Shown here one piece after another: positions 1 to 12,929 of a stretch of 64,000 bases of DNA. Source of the stretch: Parus major (lineage: Eukaryota > Chordata > Aves > Passeriformes > Paridae); the NCBI RefSeq assembly GCF_001522545.3, contig NC_031781.1, positions 11,475,487-11,539,486 on the forward strand, in the 5' to 3' direction. The notes under the pieces are model-generated. The model saw only the letters and a list, made by a program, of their open reading frames with translations. It was not told where the DNA came from and did no database searches. How positions within the stretch are numbered: position 1 is the stretch's first letter; each line of letters opens with the position of its first letter. A program made the translations under genes and the position numbers.

Positions 1-909
1 AGATGCTTGGCTGCTGCCCAGACTCCCGTGATGTCTGCTGCTACTATAACTGGATCCTACCTGTGTGATCCAGCGTGGGAGCAGCCCCAAGGCTGGCTGC
101 ATGGCTGCCATGAGATTAGCAGAGCAGCCTGACCGACCAGCTGCGCAGGCTACCAATGCCAAAGGAGGAACTCCTTGATCAGACAGATAGCCTGAGGCTG
201 AAACGCAGCAAGTGAAGCTGTGTGAGCCACGCTCCAACTGCTGCAAATCTGTATGCAGCAGTCATTGCAGAGGCTCCCCTCAACCAGGCATGGCACAGAC
301 CAAAGCCACCTATTCCTGACAAGTCTGTCCAGGCAGTAACAATTCCTGCCACCAGCTACAAATGTGCAAGTTGTGAGAGCTTGTATGGAAGGGAATATCC
401 AATGAGCATCCCACCCCTTGCCAGTCCCAGGCAAACACTGCAGACAATTCACTGGCTGCTGCGTTTTCCCCCTGCACTGTTTCCATATGGATGGAAACAG
501 GCAAGGGTTGAGGCTCACTCATGGACTTGCAGCTCTTGTTTCAGCATTGACAGCTGTCCAACAGCCAGTCACAGTTCTGTCTGCATAAACATTCTGTTGG
601 CCAAGTGTGTTCCCCACTAACACTGCCCTTTCATTCAGATGGGTGACAGGGCTGGCAGCCCTGGTATCATTGCTGCTGCCTCCAGGCACGGGGCTGACTC
701 AGTGGGGAGCAGAGGCAGCCAGCACCTGCTGTGCATTGCTGATAGCTGATCTCACCCTCCCTGTGCATCACTGACACTGGTGGCACAGGATGTAGTGATA
801 CCAGGACTATGCCTTGATCTCCCTTTGTAGCCTCATGCAAAGGGGACAAAATATGTCTGAGCTTGCAGGGACACCCCTAGTGCCGGCTCCTGGGCCTTCA
901 GCCACCTAC
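1..909. other. Intron or 3' region of the minus-strand HAD-like gene; no exon recognised
   Basis: Downstream (minus-strand sense) of the last exon I can support. The donor GTAGGT at 909-904 is strong, so at least one more coding exon is expected further left. Short open frames occur on both strands, but none has flanking splice sites in the right phase together with recognisable protein similarity. Confidence 0.4.
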
Positions 910-2820
910 CTGGGGGTGAACAATGGTGTCTCCATCATCCAGCCGGATGTTGTCGTCAATGAAGATGTGGTGAATGTCAGGATCATGAGGGTCTATCCAC
1001 AGGGGCTTCCCACCCTGGGAAGAGAACTGATTTCTGGCCCACCTGAAACAGTAAGCAGGAGAAGAAACAGTCAGGGGAGGGAGACGGTAACAGCTCCCGG
1101 ATAATGGCAGACTACTGCAGGCCCAGGGCACCCTCTGAGCCAGGGATGCAGGACAGAGGATGCCCTGTGCTGCTGCCCATGGTCTCCTAGGAATGAGGCA
1201 TTTTGCACCAACGTGACAAATCAGGGAGTCTTTGGAGAAAAGCAGGAGGTACACCAGGGGATGGGGACCTCAAGTAGAGTGTGAGAGTCCCATCAGGCTG
1301 CCCACAGGCAATATGGGGACTGCCTAACTGAAACGGACCCCAACAACAAGGCCTCAAAACTATGAGCTATCCCACAAACTAAGAGAATCGCAGGAAAGAA
1401 GATAATGCCCAATCTACTTCCTTGATGACCTCTTTTCTCACCAGTCAAAGTGGTCTTGGAAGCCTCCAATTCCCTCAAAGGAGCTGAAATAGTTGTAAAG
1501 CTTTCTTCTGTCTTCCCGTGTGGCCAGACGCTCTGCACCCCGTGTTAGCACCACCTCTCGCTTGCTGCAGCGTATCTGGCCAGGGGTAAGGTCCACAGGG
1601 AGCTGCAGGATCACAGAAAATGGGGAAGGAAAAGTTTCCAAAGCAGACAGGTTATTTCACACACTGGCAGATCAAGCAGCAGGGTGGAGACTCCCCACCA
1701 CCACAGTGTGGGAAGATGGTGCTGGGAAGATGACAAGAGGAGACATGGAATGCATTCAAACAAAAATCATCCCCTCCCTAGGGATGGAAAGGAATGACCT
1801 CCTAGCTGCATATTGCCCCCATTTCAATCCCTGCTACCTGGAAATACTCCAAAGAATAACTAAAGCATCTTCTAAAGCTCATTCCCAGCGCTCCTGCCCA
1901 GTGTACTGCCAGTGGGAGGAAACTGCAGCTGTGATCGGCTCTGGGCCAGGGAGCCCTGTTCTGCTGCAGCAGCCCCTCCTTGGGAGAAGACATGCTCTGT
2001 CCAACACGGGATCCTCCAGGAGGAGACCATTCCACATAGGATCTGCACACACGTGTTCCCCCACAGCTAACAGCTCCATCCAGAGAACTCGATGCTTTTA
2101 AAAGCAGTCTGGTCAAGCAGTTGGAGAGCAGTTTGATGTGAGGGGGGCTCCGTGGGACCATCTGGCTGCCCTTCCCCATCACGACGGACACTCAGGGTGC
2201 CACTCACCGCCACGTCCCGCAGGGCAGGGAACTGGGGGTGCTGCCCGTCCAGAGCGCTGCTGACGGCCTGCAGGACGCGGGGCAGGTCGGTGCCGAAGGT
2301 CCTGAAGACAATGGCGAAGGCCCTGCCATCGCGGTGCAGCGTGTCCAGGAGGTGGAAGAAGGAGGGCAGGATCAGGTGGTAGCGTTTGCCAGGCTCCCCT
2401 GGCACCGACAAGGCGTCTTGCGGCCGGCCCGGCCACTCCAGCAGCCGCAGGTGGCGGGCGTGGAGGTCGCGGAAGTGCCGGCCCGGGCCGGCCTCGGTGA
2501 ACGCGGGGTCCCGGCCGTGGCGGCTGTAGTAGCTGAGGGCGCCGGGGCACGGGGGGCGCAGGGACGGGCGGTCGCTCACCCACTCCCACTCGCCTAGAAG
2601 AGAGGAACGTGCTCAGCCCCCGCCACCGCCACACCGCGTCCCCCGTACCCTGGCCCCGGCGCTCACCGGCGGCCCCGGCGCGGCCCCAGGTGACGGTGCT
2701 GAGAAAGGTGTTGAGCGCCGCTCGCGGAGCCTGCCCCGTCACCGTGTCTGCCACCACCACCGTGTTGTTGAGGTCCACGTGCAGAACCAGGCGCCGCCGT
2801 CGCCCGGCCCCGCCGCTCAT
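910..2820 (-). CDS. Uncharacterised HAD-fold-like protein, 5' four exons (3' end outside window)
   Basis: Four exons join in phase on the minus strand: 2820-2667, 2593-2208, 1602-1442 and 1042-910, giving 278 residues with no stop; each has GT donor and AG acceptor. The start is the first in-frame ATG (2820-2818), inside the CpG island. Residues 11-22 read LVLHVDLNNTVV, resembling HAD motif I (hhhDxDxT) but with Asn in place of the second Asp. Near residue 150 there is a hydrophobic strand ending VFRTFGT (motif II-like), and near residue 260 HHIFIDDNIRLDDG (motif IV-like Asp pair). A HAD-type Rossmann fold is therefore inferred; phosphatase activity is uncertain because of the Asn. No signal peptide or membrane segment is seen. 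I do not recognise the gene name. Further exons should lie at or beyond the left edge; none could be recognised in 1-909. Confidence 0.75.
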
Positions 2821-3620
2821 CGCCCCGACACCGACCCCGTTACCTGGTGACGGCGCCGCTTCCGCCCCCTCCGCTTCCGCCGGCGGCGCCCCCTGCCGGC
2901 CCGGGGACGACCCGCGCCGCCGTTGCCACGGACACGGCGGGGGAGGGGCGGGGGGCGTGACCGAATACGCTTCGTGACTGTGGGCGTGGCCGTGGCCCGC
3001 GGAAAGGGACCGGAAGGGGAAGCGGGCGGCGCTTCCGGCGCCCCGCGGGCGGCCATGTTGGAGCGGCGGGTGCGGCGCAGCGGCGGGCGCGGGTCTGGCG
3101 GCAGCCGGTAGGTTGGGGCCGGCGGGCCCGGGTCCCACGCCGGCTCCCGGGCGAGGGCGCTGCCGAGCCGCCCGCTGCGGCGGCCTTGGTGCGCTGGAGG
3201 CGGAGCCGTGGCGCTGAGGGCCCCGCCCCGGCCCCCGCCCCCCCGGTCTCGGGAGCCGGCGCGGGCCAAGCGCGGGTGCCGCACCCCCTGTCTGCACCAA
3301 TCACCTCCCGTAGCCCCGCAGGGAGAGCCCAGGCGGCCTGTCCAGCCCGGGGTCCCTCCGGCCGGCGGGCCGAGCCTTGGGGAGGGTGCAGCGGGAGCGA
3401 GGGACGGGCGCTCGGGAAGGGCCATCGCCTGCGCCGAGGGACGGGCCAAAAGGAGAGGTTGAGCGAGGACCTGGCGGCACGTCGAGCCCTCCTTGGGACT
3501 GCGCACCGGCCTCCAGCTCTACAGGCTGCTCTAGCTCCGCATCTCGGCCCTGTCGGCAGCCGCTTCCCTCTGCGGTGCACTCGGAGAGCTCTTTCCGTGC
3601 TCGGACAGCCGGGCCTCTAA
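2600..3620. promoter_or_regulatory. CpG-island bidirectional promoter of the HAD-like gene and CCDC71
   Basis: Very GC- and CpG-rich block spanning the minus-strand ATG at 2820 and a probable plus-strand non-coding exon ending at a GTAGGT donor after 3107. ETS-type cores appear at 3009-3016 (ACCGGAAG) and 3031-3038 (GCTTCCGG). A YY1-like GGCCATGTTG lies at 3051-3060. No TATA box is seen. This architecture is typical of divergent housekeeping promoters. The long open frames on both strands here reflect GC richness, not coding. Confidence 0.65.
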
Positions 3621-5486
3621 ACCGTGCCAGCATCGCCCTTCCGGTGCTGTGCTTGCCCCGTGCCGGGAGTGCTGTGCTCCCGTAGCCCCCCGGCCCCCCA
3701 GTAGTGTGCCACGTGAGGGAACCTGCTGTCGGGAGGACAGACTAACCGGGGGTCCGTCTGCTCGTGGCTGCCTTTCCTCCAATACAGCTGATACTGCACC
3801 AAACAGGACCAAGTGGATGGATGTTGGAAAGTCCTGTCCCCATGAAATTACACAGCCAGAACATCAACCTTTTCAGATGACCCAGCTGCTCCTGGGCTTG
3901 CTGCAGCCTGAAGATGATCCATTTTGCAGCCTGTTGAGCACATGTCGTTACTTGTGCTTCTTCGTTGGTCTCTGCCTCACTACTAGATCAGAATTAACAT
4001 TACACCCTCTCTCGCGTTCCTATGTCTGGCACTGCTTGGTCACTTTGCAGGTGGTGACTCTCACTGCTGGCTGGTGACGCTGGCTGGGGCTCTTGTGGGA
4101 ATCGCTTCCCTGCCTGCCTCCCCTCCTTCGTGGGAGATCCCCCGCCTGCCTCTGAACAACTGCATTATCCTCCTCCAAATCCCTCTTTGGCCATGACGTC
4201 TGCAGAGCACTTGACTGAGATTAGTCTGTCATGTGGAGGTTCTTACTCCCCCACTGACCTGTGCTTTCCCTTCTGTGGCTGCTCTTGGCTTGTGTCTCTT
4301 CCCTGCTTGTGCAGCTGGTGGCAGCACGGGCTCTGCTCCTAGGCTGTGGTGAGACCAGAGTTCTGGGGGGAACATGGGACATGAGTAGTTCCTTGTTCTG
4401 TCTGCTCAGGCGCTGACTTCTCCATCACAGCTTCCTTGCATGTGCACTGCCCTCTCCAAAACTCTGACACCTCTGGCATTTCCCTGAGCGGGGAAAATGA
4501 ATCTTTATTATTATTTTGAGAAGTATCAATAAAACTAAAGATTTTATGCCATGTTGGTCTAGCACCCAGCTGTGGAGCTGTGAGGCCACCAGGATCAGAG
4601 TTCTCCTGGGTGCATCCTAAATTCCTGCCTGGACTGCCTATTTTTTTGTTGAAAGCAATAATTGATGCTTTTATGCTGGGCAGGCAGCTGCGCAGTGCCC
4701 TGAGTGTGATCCCAGTGTTGTCCCTCAGGCCTTTGTACACTTGGCCCTGGTGATGTGTGTTTCCTTCATACCGCCCTGCTTGAATTTCCTGTTTCTTCCT
4801 CACTTGGCAGCAAGTGTCCTTGGATCAACACCAGTTTGCTGTGACAGCAAGTTGTGGACCGTTGTTCAAACAAGGGAACAGCAAGGAGCAGTGCTGCCTT
4901 GCCACAGCATTCAGCATCAATGAAGCACAACTGGAACAGCCTCCAGCCCTGCTGCCAGGTCTCCAGGAGGAAGCTGTGGCTTTGGCAGGGACTCAGAATC
5001 AATTTTTGAGCAGCATCAGTTAAGCTGAGAAATTGAAGGTGGTGCTGGGATGCCGTTGAAGTGCTAGGCATTTCTTGGTGTTGAGATGGCTCGATGGTGT
5101 GTACAGGGGAAGGGTTCAGTTTTTCCCAGGGAAAATGAGATCTGGTTATCCTAAGCTAGGGTGGGTCAAACTCAAACTGAAAACGAGCTGCAGATTTTGC
5201 TGATTTAGTTGTTGGAGTCCTTCATCCTGGGGTGGATTGGATGGGATTTCCTGAAATCTTTGTTTAGGTTGGAGGATATTTTTGTGAGAGATGTTTTAGT
5301 TTTATTTCAGAGATAAATGAGTGACAGGATTTTCTTGATGATACTTCTATCTTGGCTTGACCCAATGTGACCATCCACGCCTGGGCTTAATGGTTTCAGG
5401 TCCCGTACTAGAAACTTGGGTAATTTCAGTTGCTGTAAGCTAACTGTCTTCTTTCTCCTTTTGAGGTGTCAAGGGTTGTTTTTCCA
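3108..5486 (+). other. Probable CCDC71 5'-UTR intron
   Basis: Runs from the GTAGGT donor at 3108 to a pyrimidine-rich acceptor ending TTTTTCCAG (about 5486), just before the CCDC71 coding exon. Short frames inside lack supporting features. It contains an AATAAA at about 4528 in AT-rich sequence, which could be cryptic. In other vertebrates CCDC71 has its whole coding region in one exon after a non-coding first exon, which fits this reading. Confidence 0.45.
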
Positions 5487-5526
5487 GTAATTTGGACCTT
5501 TTTGAAGCACCTGCTTGCCTAATGCC

Positions 5527-6711
5527 ATGAATATTGCAGTGAACAATGAGGAAGAAAAAGCTGTCCATTCCTGGTCAAGAATTTCCTCTGCAGGACAGAA
5601 AGTGCTGGAGGAAGCCCTCCGAGTCTTCAACCCGATGTCCAAGGACCTTTCGGACACAGAGACCCAACTGGTGGCCTTCATCCAAGGCCTGAAGGAGGAG
5701 GGCTACCAGCCCACGATTCTGAGGAGTAAGGATGTGTACGGGTATAGCTCGTGCACGGCAGTCACACCGAGTCAGACAGAAGAAAACACACAGTGCAACT
5801 GTGCCAGCACCACTGAGCCCGCTCAGAGTCCAGCCAGGAACTCAGTGGCAAAAGTGGCCCCTTTGCCCACCAGCATTCCAGTGAGCTCTTTGAAAGTCTC
5901 CAGTCAACCAGTGTCCAAAGGGGATTCCACAAATCTCCTCTTGAGCTCCTTGAAGCAGACAGGATCTGGCACATCCAAGGCAGCAGCAGTGGGCTTTCCT
6001 ACAAGCATGTATCCTGACGTGTATCCAGCTGTGAGACTGTCGGTGGTCCTGGAAGCCCTGGTGCCACTGAAAACCGCAACATCCTGTTTGGAGTCCAAGT
6101 ACACACAAGGGCATCTTGGGATCTCTCCCTCAGACCTTAAACTCCTTAAGACTTCAAGTCCACCAAGGCAGTTTTCTTCAGGCAAGACCACTAAAATAAC
6201 CGAAGGCAAGGGGTACAAGCGTTTGGTTAAGAAAGCACCAGATTCTGCCATGTGCGCTTTAAACCTTCTGAAGGGACCAAAGGGTGGAGTGTTGCAGGAG
6301 AGCAATGCCTGCAAAGCCTCTGGAGTTCTCAACGGGAGAGTCACAGGCAGCTCATCCCAGGACTGCACCACAGCACCACAGCCCAAGACCTTGAAAATCA
6401 AAGTTAAGGAAGCTCTGGTGGGAAAAACATGGAAGGACCGCAGCACTTACCAGGAGAGCACTGGGCAGAAGAAGAGAAGAGCTACAGAGGCAAAAGAAGC
6501 ACCACAGAGGAAAAAAGCAAATACCGTTCCTGTCCGAAAGAAAAGTCGACAGGCTCAGAGCACGTTGAACCTGCTGAAATTCCGGACCATCAAGGTGGGC
6601 AACTCTTCCTCCGATGATGAAGTGAGGAGGAGAGCACAGAAGATTCTTAGGGTCAACCTCTCCCCTGTGATCCAAATTCAGCCCTTGTCCCATTCTCATA
6701 GTGTCCCCTGA
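5527..6711 (+). CDS. CCDC71: Coiled-coil domain-containing protein 71
   Basis: Single-exon coding region of 394 residues. The start is ATG 5527; the in-frame TTG at 5515 is rejected because the family N-terminus is a short variable stretch followed by EEKAVHSWSRIS, seen here from residue 9. The conserved N-terminal block (residues 9-77) includes ALRVFNPMSKDLS, QLVAFIQGL and ILRSKDVYGYSSC. The middle is Ser/Thr/Pro-rich and low complexity. The C-terminal third is strongly basic, with KKKRR-, QRKKA- and RKKSRQ-type clusters suggesting nuclear targeting. The human protein is somewhat longer (about 467 residues, from memory). Molecular function is poorly defined; a nuclear role is an inference from the basic clusters. 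It is divergently paired with the HAD-like gene. Confidence 0.93.
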   Translation: MNIAVNNEEEKAVHSWSRISSAGQKVLEEALRVFNPMSKDLSDTETQLVAFIQGLKEEGYQPTILRSKDVYGYSSCTAVTPSQTEENTQCNCASTTEPAQSPARNSVAKVAPLPTSIPVSSLKVSSQPVSKGDSTNLLLSSLKQTGSGTSKAAAVGFPTSMYPDVYPAVRLSVVLEALVPLKTATSCLESKYTQGHLGISPSDLKLLKTSSPPRQFSSGKTTKITEGKGYKRLVKKAPDSAMCALNLLKGPKGGVLQESNACKASGVLNGRVTGSSSQDCTTAPQPKTLKIKVKEALVGKTWKDRSTYQESTGQKKRRATEAKEAPQRKKANTVPVRKKSRQAQSTLNLLKFRTIKVGNSSSDDEVRRRAQKILRVNLSPVIQIQPLSHSHSVP

Positions 6712-8650
6712 GTTTCTTCACTTCGTCACGTTTTTTTGTAAGTAAGTAAATGTAAGCCTGGCACCAGAGCACAGAGAGGTTTAGGAGTGACTCTGTGTCT
6801 CTGGTGCCAATATGCCAACTAACCTGCAGACAGAGCCGCCCACTCTTGTGCTGTTCCTGCCTGTCTGCCACTGCTGTGCAGAACTGGCTGCAGAAATCCA
6901 GAACCCTGTTTGGGAATGTGGGACCGTCACTCCAGCCAGCATCAAGCTAAGCAGGCTGGAGAGCTCACTTCCCACCACGCTCCCCTGAACGTGGCAGGCT
7001 GTGCTCTTGTGCAGGGGAGGACACAGGACTTTCTCATTACATTGATGCACTGTGATATTGCTCTTTTTCAAGCTGTACATTTACTGGTTTTATTTTGATC
7101 AAATTTTATAACTTTATTATCTCTATATCTATATATCCATATATGTGCATATGGCCCAGGAACTGTGGGAAGATGCACTTCCTCCATCCCTTTGGGATTG
7201 GGTTTGATAGCTTTTGTTCTTCCTCCCCTTCAGCTAGTCTTTTGTTGAAAGTTGCCAGGATTCCTTTGTGGTTCAGTGTTGTGACAGTTTGTCCTGGGCT
7301 CCCTTGAGCAGCTCAGAGGCAGCAGTGTTGTAGCCACTTGTTTGTCTCCGGAATGCCAAACAATTTGGAGAATTACCAGCTGGTAGTTTTAATCCTGTTT
7401 TCGGTATTACCTCTGCATAACAGTGGGGGAGTGTCACAGGGCTGCAAGTCTGTCTGATGTCTTTAGGGGCCTCCTCCCTTTGTGGGTAGCAGAAGTTTTG
7501 AACTCATGGTAGGGATTTGCCTCCAAAGAGGATTCCTCCTCAGCACCTAGCATTACTCTGCTCTCCTATACCCCAGGTGCAACTATGGATCATGAACTGT
7601 GACTGTTAGAGCCAAAGGGCTGGAATTGTTAGCAGGAACTGTGTAATGTCCTGCCCACCATGTTACTGCTTTGCTGTTGCTGAGTGTTCCTGGAGCAGAT
7701 TCCAGGTGCTGGTAGAGAAGACTATTGGTTTTGGCTGGAGTTAAACCACAACAGAGACACAGGCTGTGTTTGAATGTATTTGCTACATCCTGCCAGTCAC
7801 AGAGCTCAGTGGGACAGCTGAGCTTGAGTTAAAGTAGAAAAGTGAAAAATTTGGGAGGACATATACCAGTACTTAAACAGAGAGTCACTTTCTATGGTTT
7901 GTGGAGATGAAACAGTAGGAGGGAAGATGGGCACTATATTGTGGTGGGTGGCAGCCTTGCTGTGCTATCAGGGATGTGTGAGAAGGTGTGTGGCAGGTGT
8001 GAGAGCTCTGTGTGGAAGGAGAGCAGGCTCTGCCATCCCCAGGAGGCACTGCAGAACTGCTGCAGATAGTTGCTGTCACCTCCCTGCACCATGGGCATGC
8101 TGTGGGATGGGAACACGGCTCTGTGCTCTCTGCGCTCCATAGAGAGGGATCTACTAAACCCAAGAGAAACACCTTGTAGGAGCAGTTAGTGCTGCTGCTG
8201 TCACCTGCAAGGGACAACCTGGTGTCCTGGGGAAAGGAAGAGGCATTGTGCTGGGCACGGGCCTGGCTCCGTATACTGCTGTATGCTCAGATCTCTGCAG
8301 CAGTAGTGTAATCCACTCATTCTCTCACCAGCTCAAAATGCCAGTTGTCTGACCTAGTAATCTCTGTGGACTTTGGCTGAAGGGATGGGCTCCCCAGCTG
8401 GGAGTCCCAGATCCTTACATTTAAGCCCCACCCCCCAAATACCTGGTTGGATTTCAGTGGTTTATGAAAGGGGTCAATGTCTGATCCCAAGGGCAGAAAG
8501 GAAAACTGTGGTATGGAGAGAAGAGAGGAGGTTCATGACAGGGTGAGAGGGCAGGGAAGTTGAGCATTCTGAGGTGCATCTGGGTTCTCTTCTCACTCAC
8601 ATAGGGCAGGGTGGAGGTTCTCTTTCACTGAGTAACCTAGTTTAGTGGAA

Positions 8651-8723
8651 AGTGTCCCTGCCCATGGCAGGTTGGTTGGAACAACCCTTCCAATCCAAAC
8701 CCTTCTGTGATTTTATGATTCAG
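8651..8723 (+). mobile_element. CR1 LINE 3'-end fragment
   Basis: Shows the CR1 tail order: GTGTCCCTGCCCATGGCAGG, then GGTTGGAA, then CCTTCCAATCCAAACC, then TTCTGTGATTTTATGATTC. The segment that normally follows GGTTGGAACTAGATGATC is deleted. It is a 5'-truncated, degraded copy, as is usual for CR1, the dominant retroposon of birds and other reptiles. Confidence 0.85.
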
Positions 8724-11700
8724 GGGATGATTGCAAGCTCTGAGCCCCACACTTGGGTTCTGAGTTGCTGTCAGAGATCATAACTTGCAGCGTTTAAGAC
8801 TGACCTATGAATGCCGCTGCTTGGCTGCCAAGGAGGAAGAAATATTTTCTTCTGCTTCTGTGTTTTAAAATGCCCTGGCAGAGAGTTCCCTGTCCTGACC
8901 TGATGCTGGATGAACAGGGACTCTCCATCACTGTCAACTGGCCAAAAATTGCTTTGTTCCTTTTGTTCCCACTCCTTCAGACCTTTCTCATTCCCACGCT
9001 CTCAAATGCCAGGTCTTGAAGTCCTGCACTGGTGTTTCTCTTTTGGGCTGTTTCCCGATGAGGGCTCTGAACTCCTGCCTGTGGTATTGCTGTGAGGCTG
9101 CTCAGCAGCTTCCCCTGTTCCCAAACCCTTATAAGGGCACTGAGAGCTGTCTTTGGAGCCTCCTAATGCAGCACAGACATCCCAGCTGAGCACTTGGCCT
9201 CCGCTGGGAAAAACAACGTGCATCGACGAGGCTGAATCCAGGTCAAGGTCGCTTTTCCACCAGCCTGAGCGGGAAGCTGAGCACCTGAGGCCAACTTATC
9301 GGGCCACATCCCTCCTCATTGCTGTGTGTCATCCCCCAGCTGCACTGCTGTCTGCCTCCCCACTCTTTTCCATCACCTCTTTTCTTTTACAGTTTGGGTC
9401 TCTGCCAGTCAGGGACTTGACTTGTACTGTTGCTTAACACATCCAGCACAGCATCCAGCCTTAGTGCTACCATGCATTTCCCAGCACTGAGCTAAGTTCT
9501 GTGCATGCTTGGTGATGACAGCTTGCCCTGTGTCCTTCCCAGACCACCAGCAAAAGGTTTTCTGCTCTCCACTAGGAGAGACAAGCTTTGGAAATGCCTC
9601 TGTGTCACTGAGACTCCTGCCAGGAAAGTGAGCATAGCTGTATGCTCAGGGACTTGCTCATCACCAGTCCCGTCTCTGTCAGCTCTCCTGTGCATCTCTA
9701 ACAGACCACAGGGCCCTGAGCAACAGGGCAGTGCTGGACCTCCATTCTCTGCCCTCCAGTTGTCTCTTCTTCCTCTTGCAGGTGCTGTGGGAGCTTGACT
9801 GAAAGGGTTGCAGGTAACAACAGAGGGGCTTTACAGCCTCTGTGCCAATGCCAGTAACTGCTGCCCATCAGCCAATACTGGCAGAGGGGGTGCCTCAGTC
9901 TGGCACAGCTTGGCTCCACTGTCCTTCGACTCATGCCCAGGTGTGGCTGGTCCTGGTGTCCTGGACATGTAACACTGATGTGCACGAGGCTGCAGAAGGG
10001 CTCTGTGTGGATGCTGCTCTCTGCTGTTAGGGAAGGTGAACGGTTTGATCAAACCAGAGCTACCTAAAACCTGATCTAACCAAAGGTCTCCCCCATATGT
10101 CCCTTCCATCCTGTGTTGTTCACTGGCATCTGAGTAACACTTCCAGGGATCTGTGCAACGGTAACTGGCAGGGCCCATAGAAATGCATTGCCCAGAGCAC
10201 TGTGGTCTCTGCTGAGCATGTGGTATGCACCTTGTTCAGACCTGTTTCTGTATTAGTCACTTTGAATTCAACCAAGTGCCTAACCTGGCCTGTGTTGTTC
10301 TGGGCACTGTGACAGCTGAGAGCTTTGGAGACTCTCCTAGGAATGCTTTTAATGCATGGATTCGTGCCACTGTCACTTCTAGAAACAATTCAACTAGTGG
10401 TCAAAGGGCTGTTCTTCCAACTGATTTTTTGGAAATAATTTCTCCTTTTATTCAGCTGCCAAGAAGCAGTTTATGCTTCCCCTCCACCAGACAAGGTTCT
10501 TGAGCTTCCTGCATGCTTCAGATGTCCGTCAGCAAGGTCCATGGGGAGAGTAGTTTGTCCAGCAGGCAGCTGAAGGGGAAGCTGACATCAGATACCAGTT
10601 GAAATCACAATGTTAATTGGTAGAAATGTTCTGAAGCTCATGTCCACTGTGATCACATTTCACCATCTGCCACTGCTGATGGCTGTAGAAGTTTCTCCTC
10701 AGCCTCTTCCCTGCAAGCCATGTAGTGTGTTGCTGCTGCTGCTTCTAAATTATTTGCATCCTCCTGAGCCAGCTGCTGCAGCAATCCTTATACAGAATTT
10801 CTTAAGCACTTTTTTGCAAAATAAGAAGGATTATTTTGTTACTCCTGCTTGGCAGCCCACAAGTGGTATTTCATTGTGTGGAGGAGATGTGCTCCCTGGA
10901 GTGCTCATCTCACAGGACAGCTCTCAGACCAGTTTATACTAACAGGGCTGGGGTTCCCCCCATTGCCTGGTGCTTCCTTGCATGGAGTTCAGCCAGTTGC
11001 CCACTGAGAACATGGCAGGGGAATCTGAAGCAGGACAGCACAGATTGGTGATGGCTGCTCATGTGGCTCCATGGTCCTGCTCCCCACCTGCCTGTGTTTT
11101 GCAGCCTGTCCTCCAGGTCCCCCTGGTGCACCAGGAGTACTTCACCCCAGCTCCAGCTGTGGCAAGAGGGGCTGGGAGACTCTGGGTTTTGGAATTGAGC
11201 ACAGAGTTTGTGCCCTTTTAATTGTGGCTTGTACTGTGTTCATGGCCAGAACTTGCCAGCATGTTCAGCCATCCCAGCAGTTCTTCCCCTTTGGATCCAA
11301 GTTCCCTGCCCTGTCTAGGAGCCAGGCCTTTGGCCATGGCTCAAGGAATCCCTGGGTAGGGAGAGCAGGTTTGTCTTTCAGCTCCAGCTGGGCAGTGTGA
11401 CTTGAGCTGGGCAGCTTCCCAGGCAAGAAGGCAGGTTTCGGTGGGAGAATCCTTTTTTTGGCCACGGTTGACAGGGTTGGTGCCGAGCTGTGGAGCACCA
11501 GCTGCTCAGCCAGGATGGTTGGTTTGTGACAGTTTCTTTTTCACCCTTCAAAATGGCACTGGCCTCTTTGCTCCTGTGCTCAGATGGGGATGGCCTTCCA
11601 GGAGCTGAGATGGCCCATGGAGAGGACAGCTGTTTTGGGGTATCTGGCACCTTCCTGATGATGCGCAGCCCTCAGCTTTGCCACCTGGGTGGGCTGGTAC

Positions 11701-12929
11701 AATCTGTGGTGGGCACAGCAGGGCAGGATGCTCCTGAGCCATCACATTTGGGACTCCACTAGAGAGCACCATGCTAGGGTTTCCCTCTCTGCAGCCTGTT
11801 TTGCCTGGAGCTGGGTGTTATTAGGAGGGTACCAGGTGCCTCAGAGGAATCTTGTTGCAGAAGACATGAGAGGCCAGGATGACCTTTGTCACCAGGCCAT
11901 CTCTGAGTGTGGAATGAAGCTTGTCTGTAGGTCTGACACTGCTGGATCTTGCAGGTTGGCCAGCAGCTGTTTGTTCCAAAGCCGTGGTGCTGAGGCCAGA
12001 TCCCTCCCTTTGCTTAGGAACACCAAGGAAGTCTGGTGAAAAAGTGAGAAGCTGGGAGTAGGGAAAGCTAAAGATGGACAGCACCTGGACAGCCAACAGC
12101 CTGCAGCTTCTGTGTCTGCTGCAGGAGATGTGCAAACAGAGGAGCCGAGGCTCTGGCATTCTGCAGCACTGTCTTCCCTCCATCCCTGCCTGGCCACAGA
12201 GCTTCCTCTGCCCTGCCTGGCAGCAGCACACAGGCACTGGTGGTGCAGGTGAGCGGGAGTCTTTTTGGAGCAGGCACCCCCCCCAACCCTTCATTTCCAT
12301 CCTTCATCGGTCTCACAATCTGGCGTTGCTCACATGGCCTCCAAAATACCTTCCCCAGAGAGTCCCTTAAAGGCCTTATTACCCTCTGGGGCTCTCTCCT
12401 TATTGTCTTAATTAGCCCGTTCTGTTCCTGTGTTCCTGTGGCTACAGGCAGCCCCTGTGAGTGTCTGGTGATTCCCACAGACACAGTCAGGCACATGCTG
12501 CTGTTTTAAAAGAGGTGCTGCAAAGCTACCCCCAGAAATACCTCCCCTCCTGCCCCTGCTCTGCTGCACTGGCCAGGCCTGGGTTGGGACAAAATAAGTA
12601 TGGGTGGGTGTTTATGGTGGGGAAAGCACCATATGATGCTCTCCCTCCTCCTGGGTCCTGGTGCAGCACTTCTGAGGAGTAGCATTTCCTGAGCAGAGGC
12701 ATGGCAGCTGCTCTGAGTGACACAGAGGCTCTGGGTGGGCACTGCCCGGCCGCTTGTGCTAGTCTCTGCCAACCAGCATCTCCATGAGAGCCGTCTCCAC
12801 GCCACGGCATGACCAACCTGCTCCGGCTGAGACCAGAGCCACGGGCTCCACTGTGGCATTCCCTGGTGTTTGGGCATCCCAAGCAACTTCGGGGGAGCAG
12901 CAACTGCAATTCATAGGAGGGCGAGTAAC

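Noticed and set aside
2179..3580. Long minus-strand open frames (up to about 370 codons) in the CpG island
   Set aside because: Low-complexity Arg/Pro/Gly/Ala sequence from GC-rich DNA; the true exon boundaries (2667 donor, 2593 acceptor) use a different frame.
5515..5526. TTG start for CCDC71
   Set aside because: The non-ATG codon lies before the conserved N-terminus; ATG 5527 gives the family-like start.
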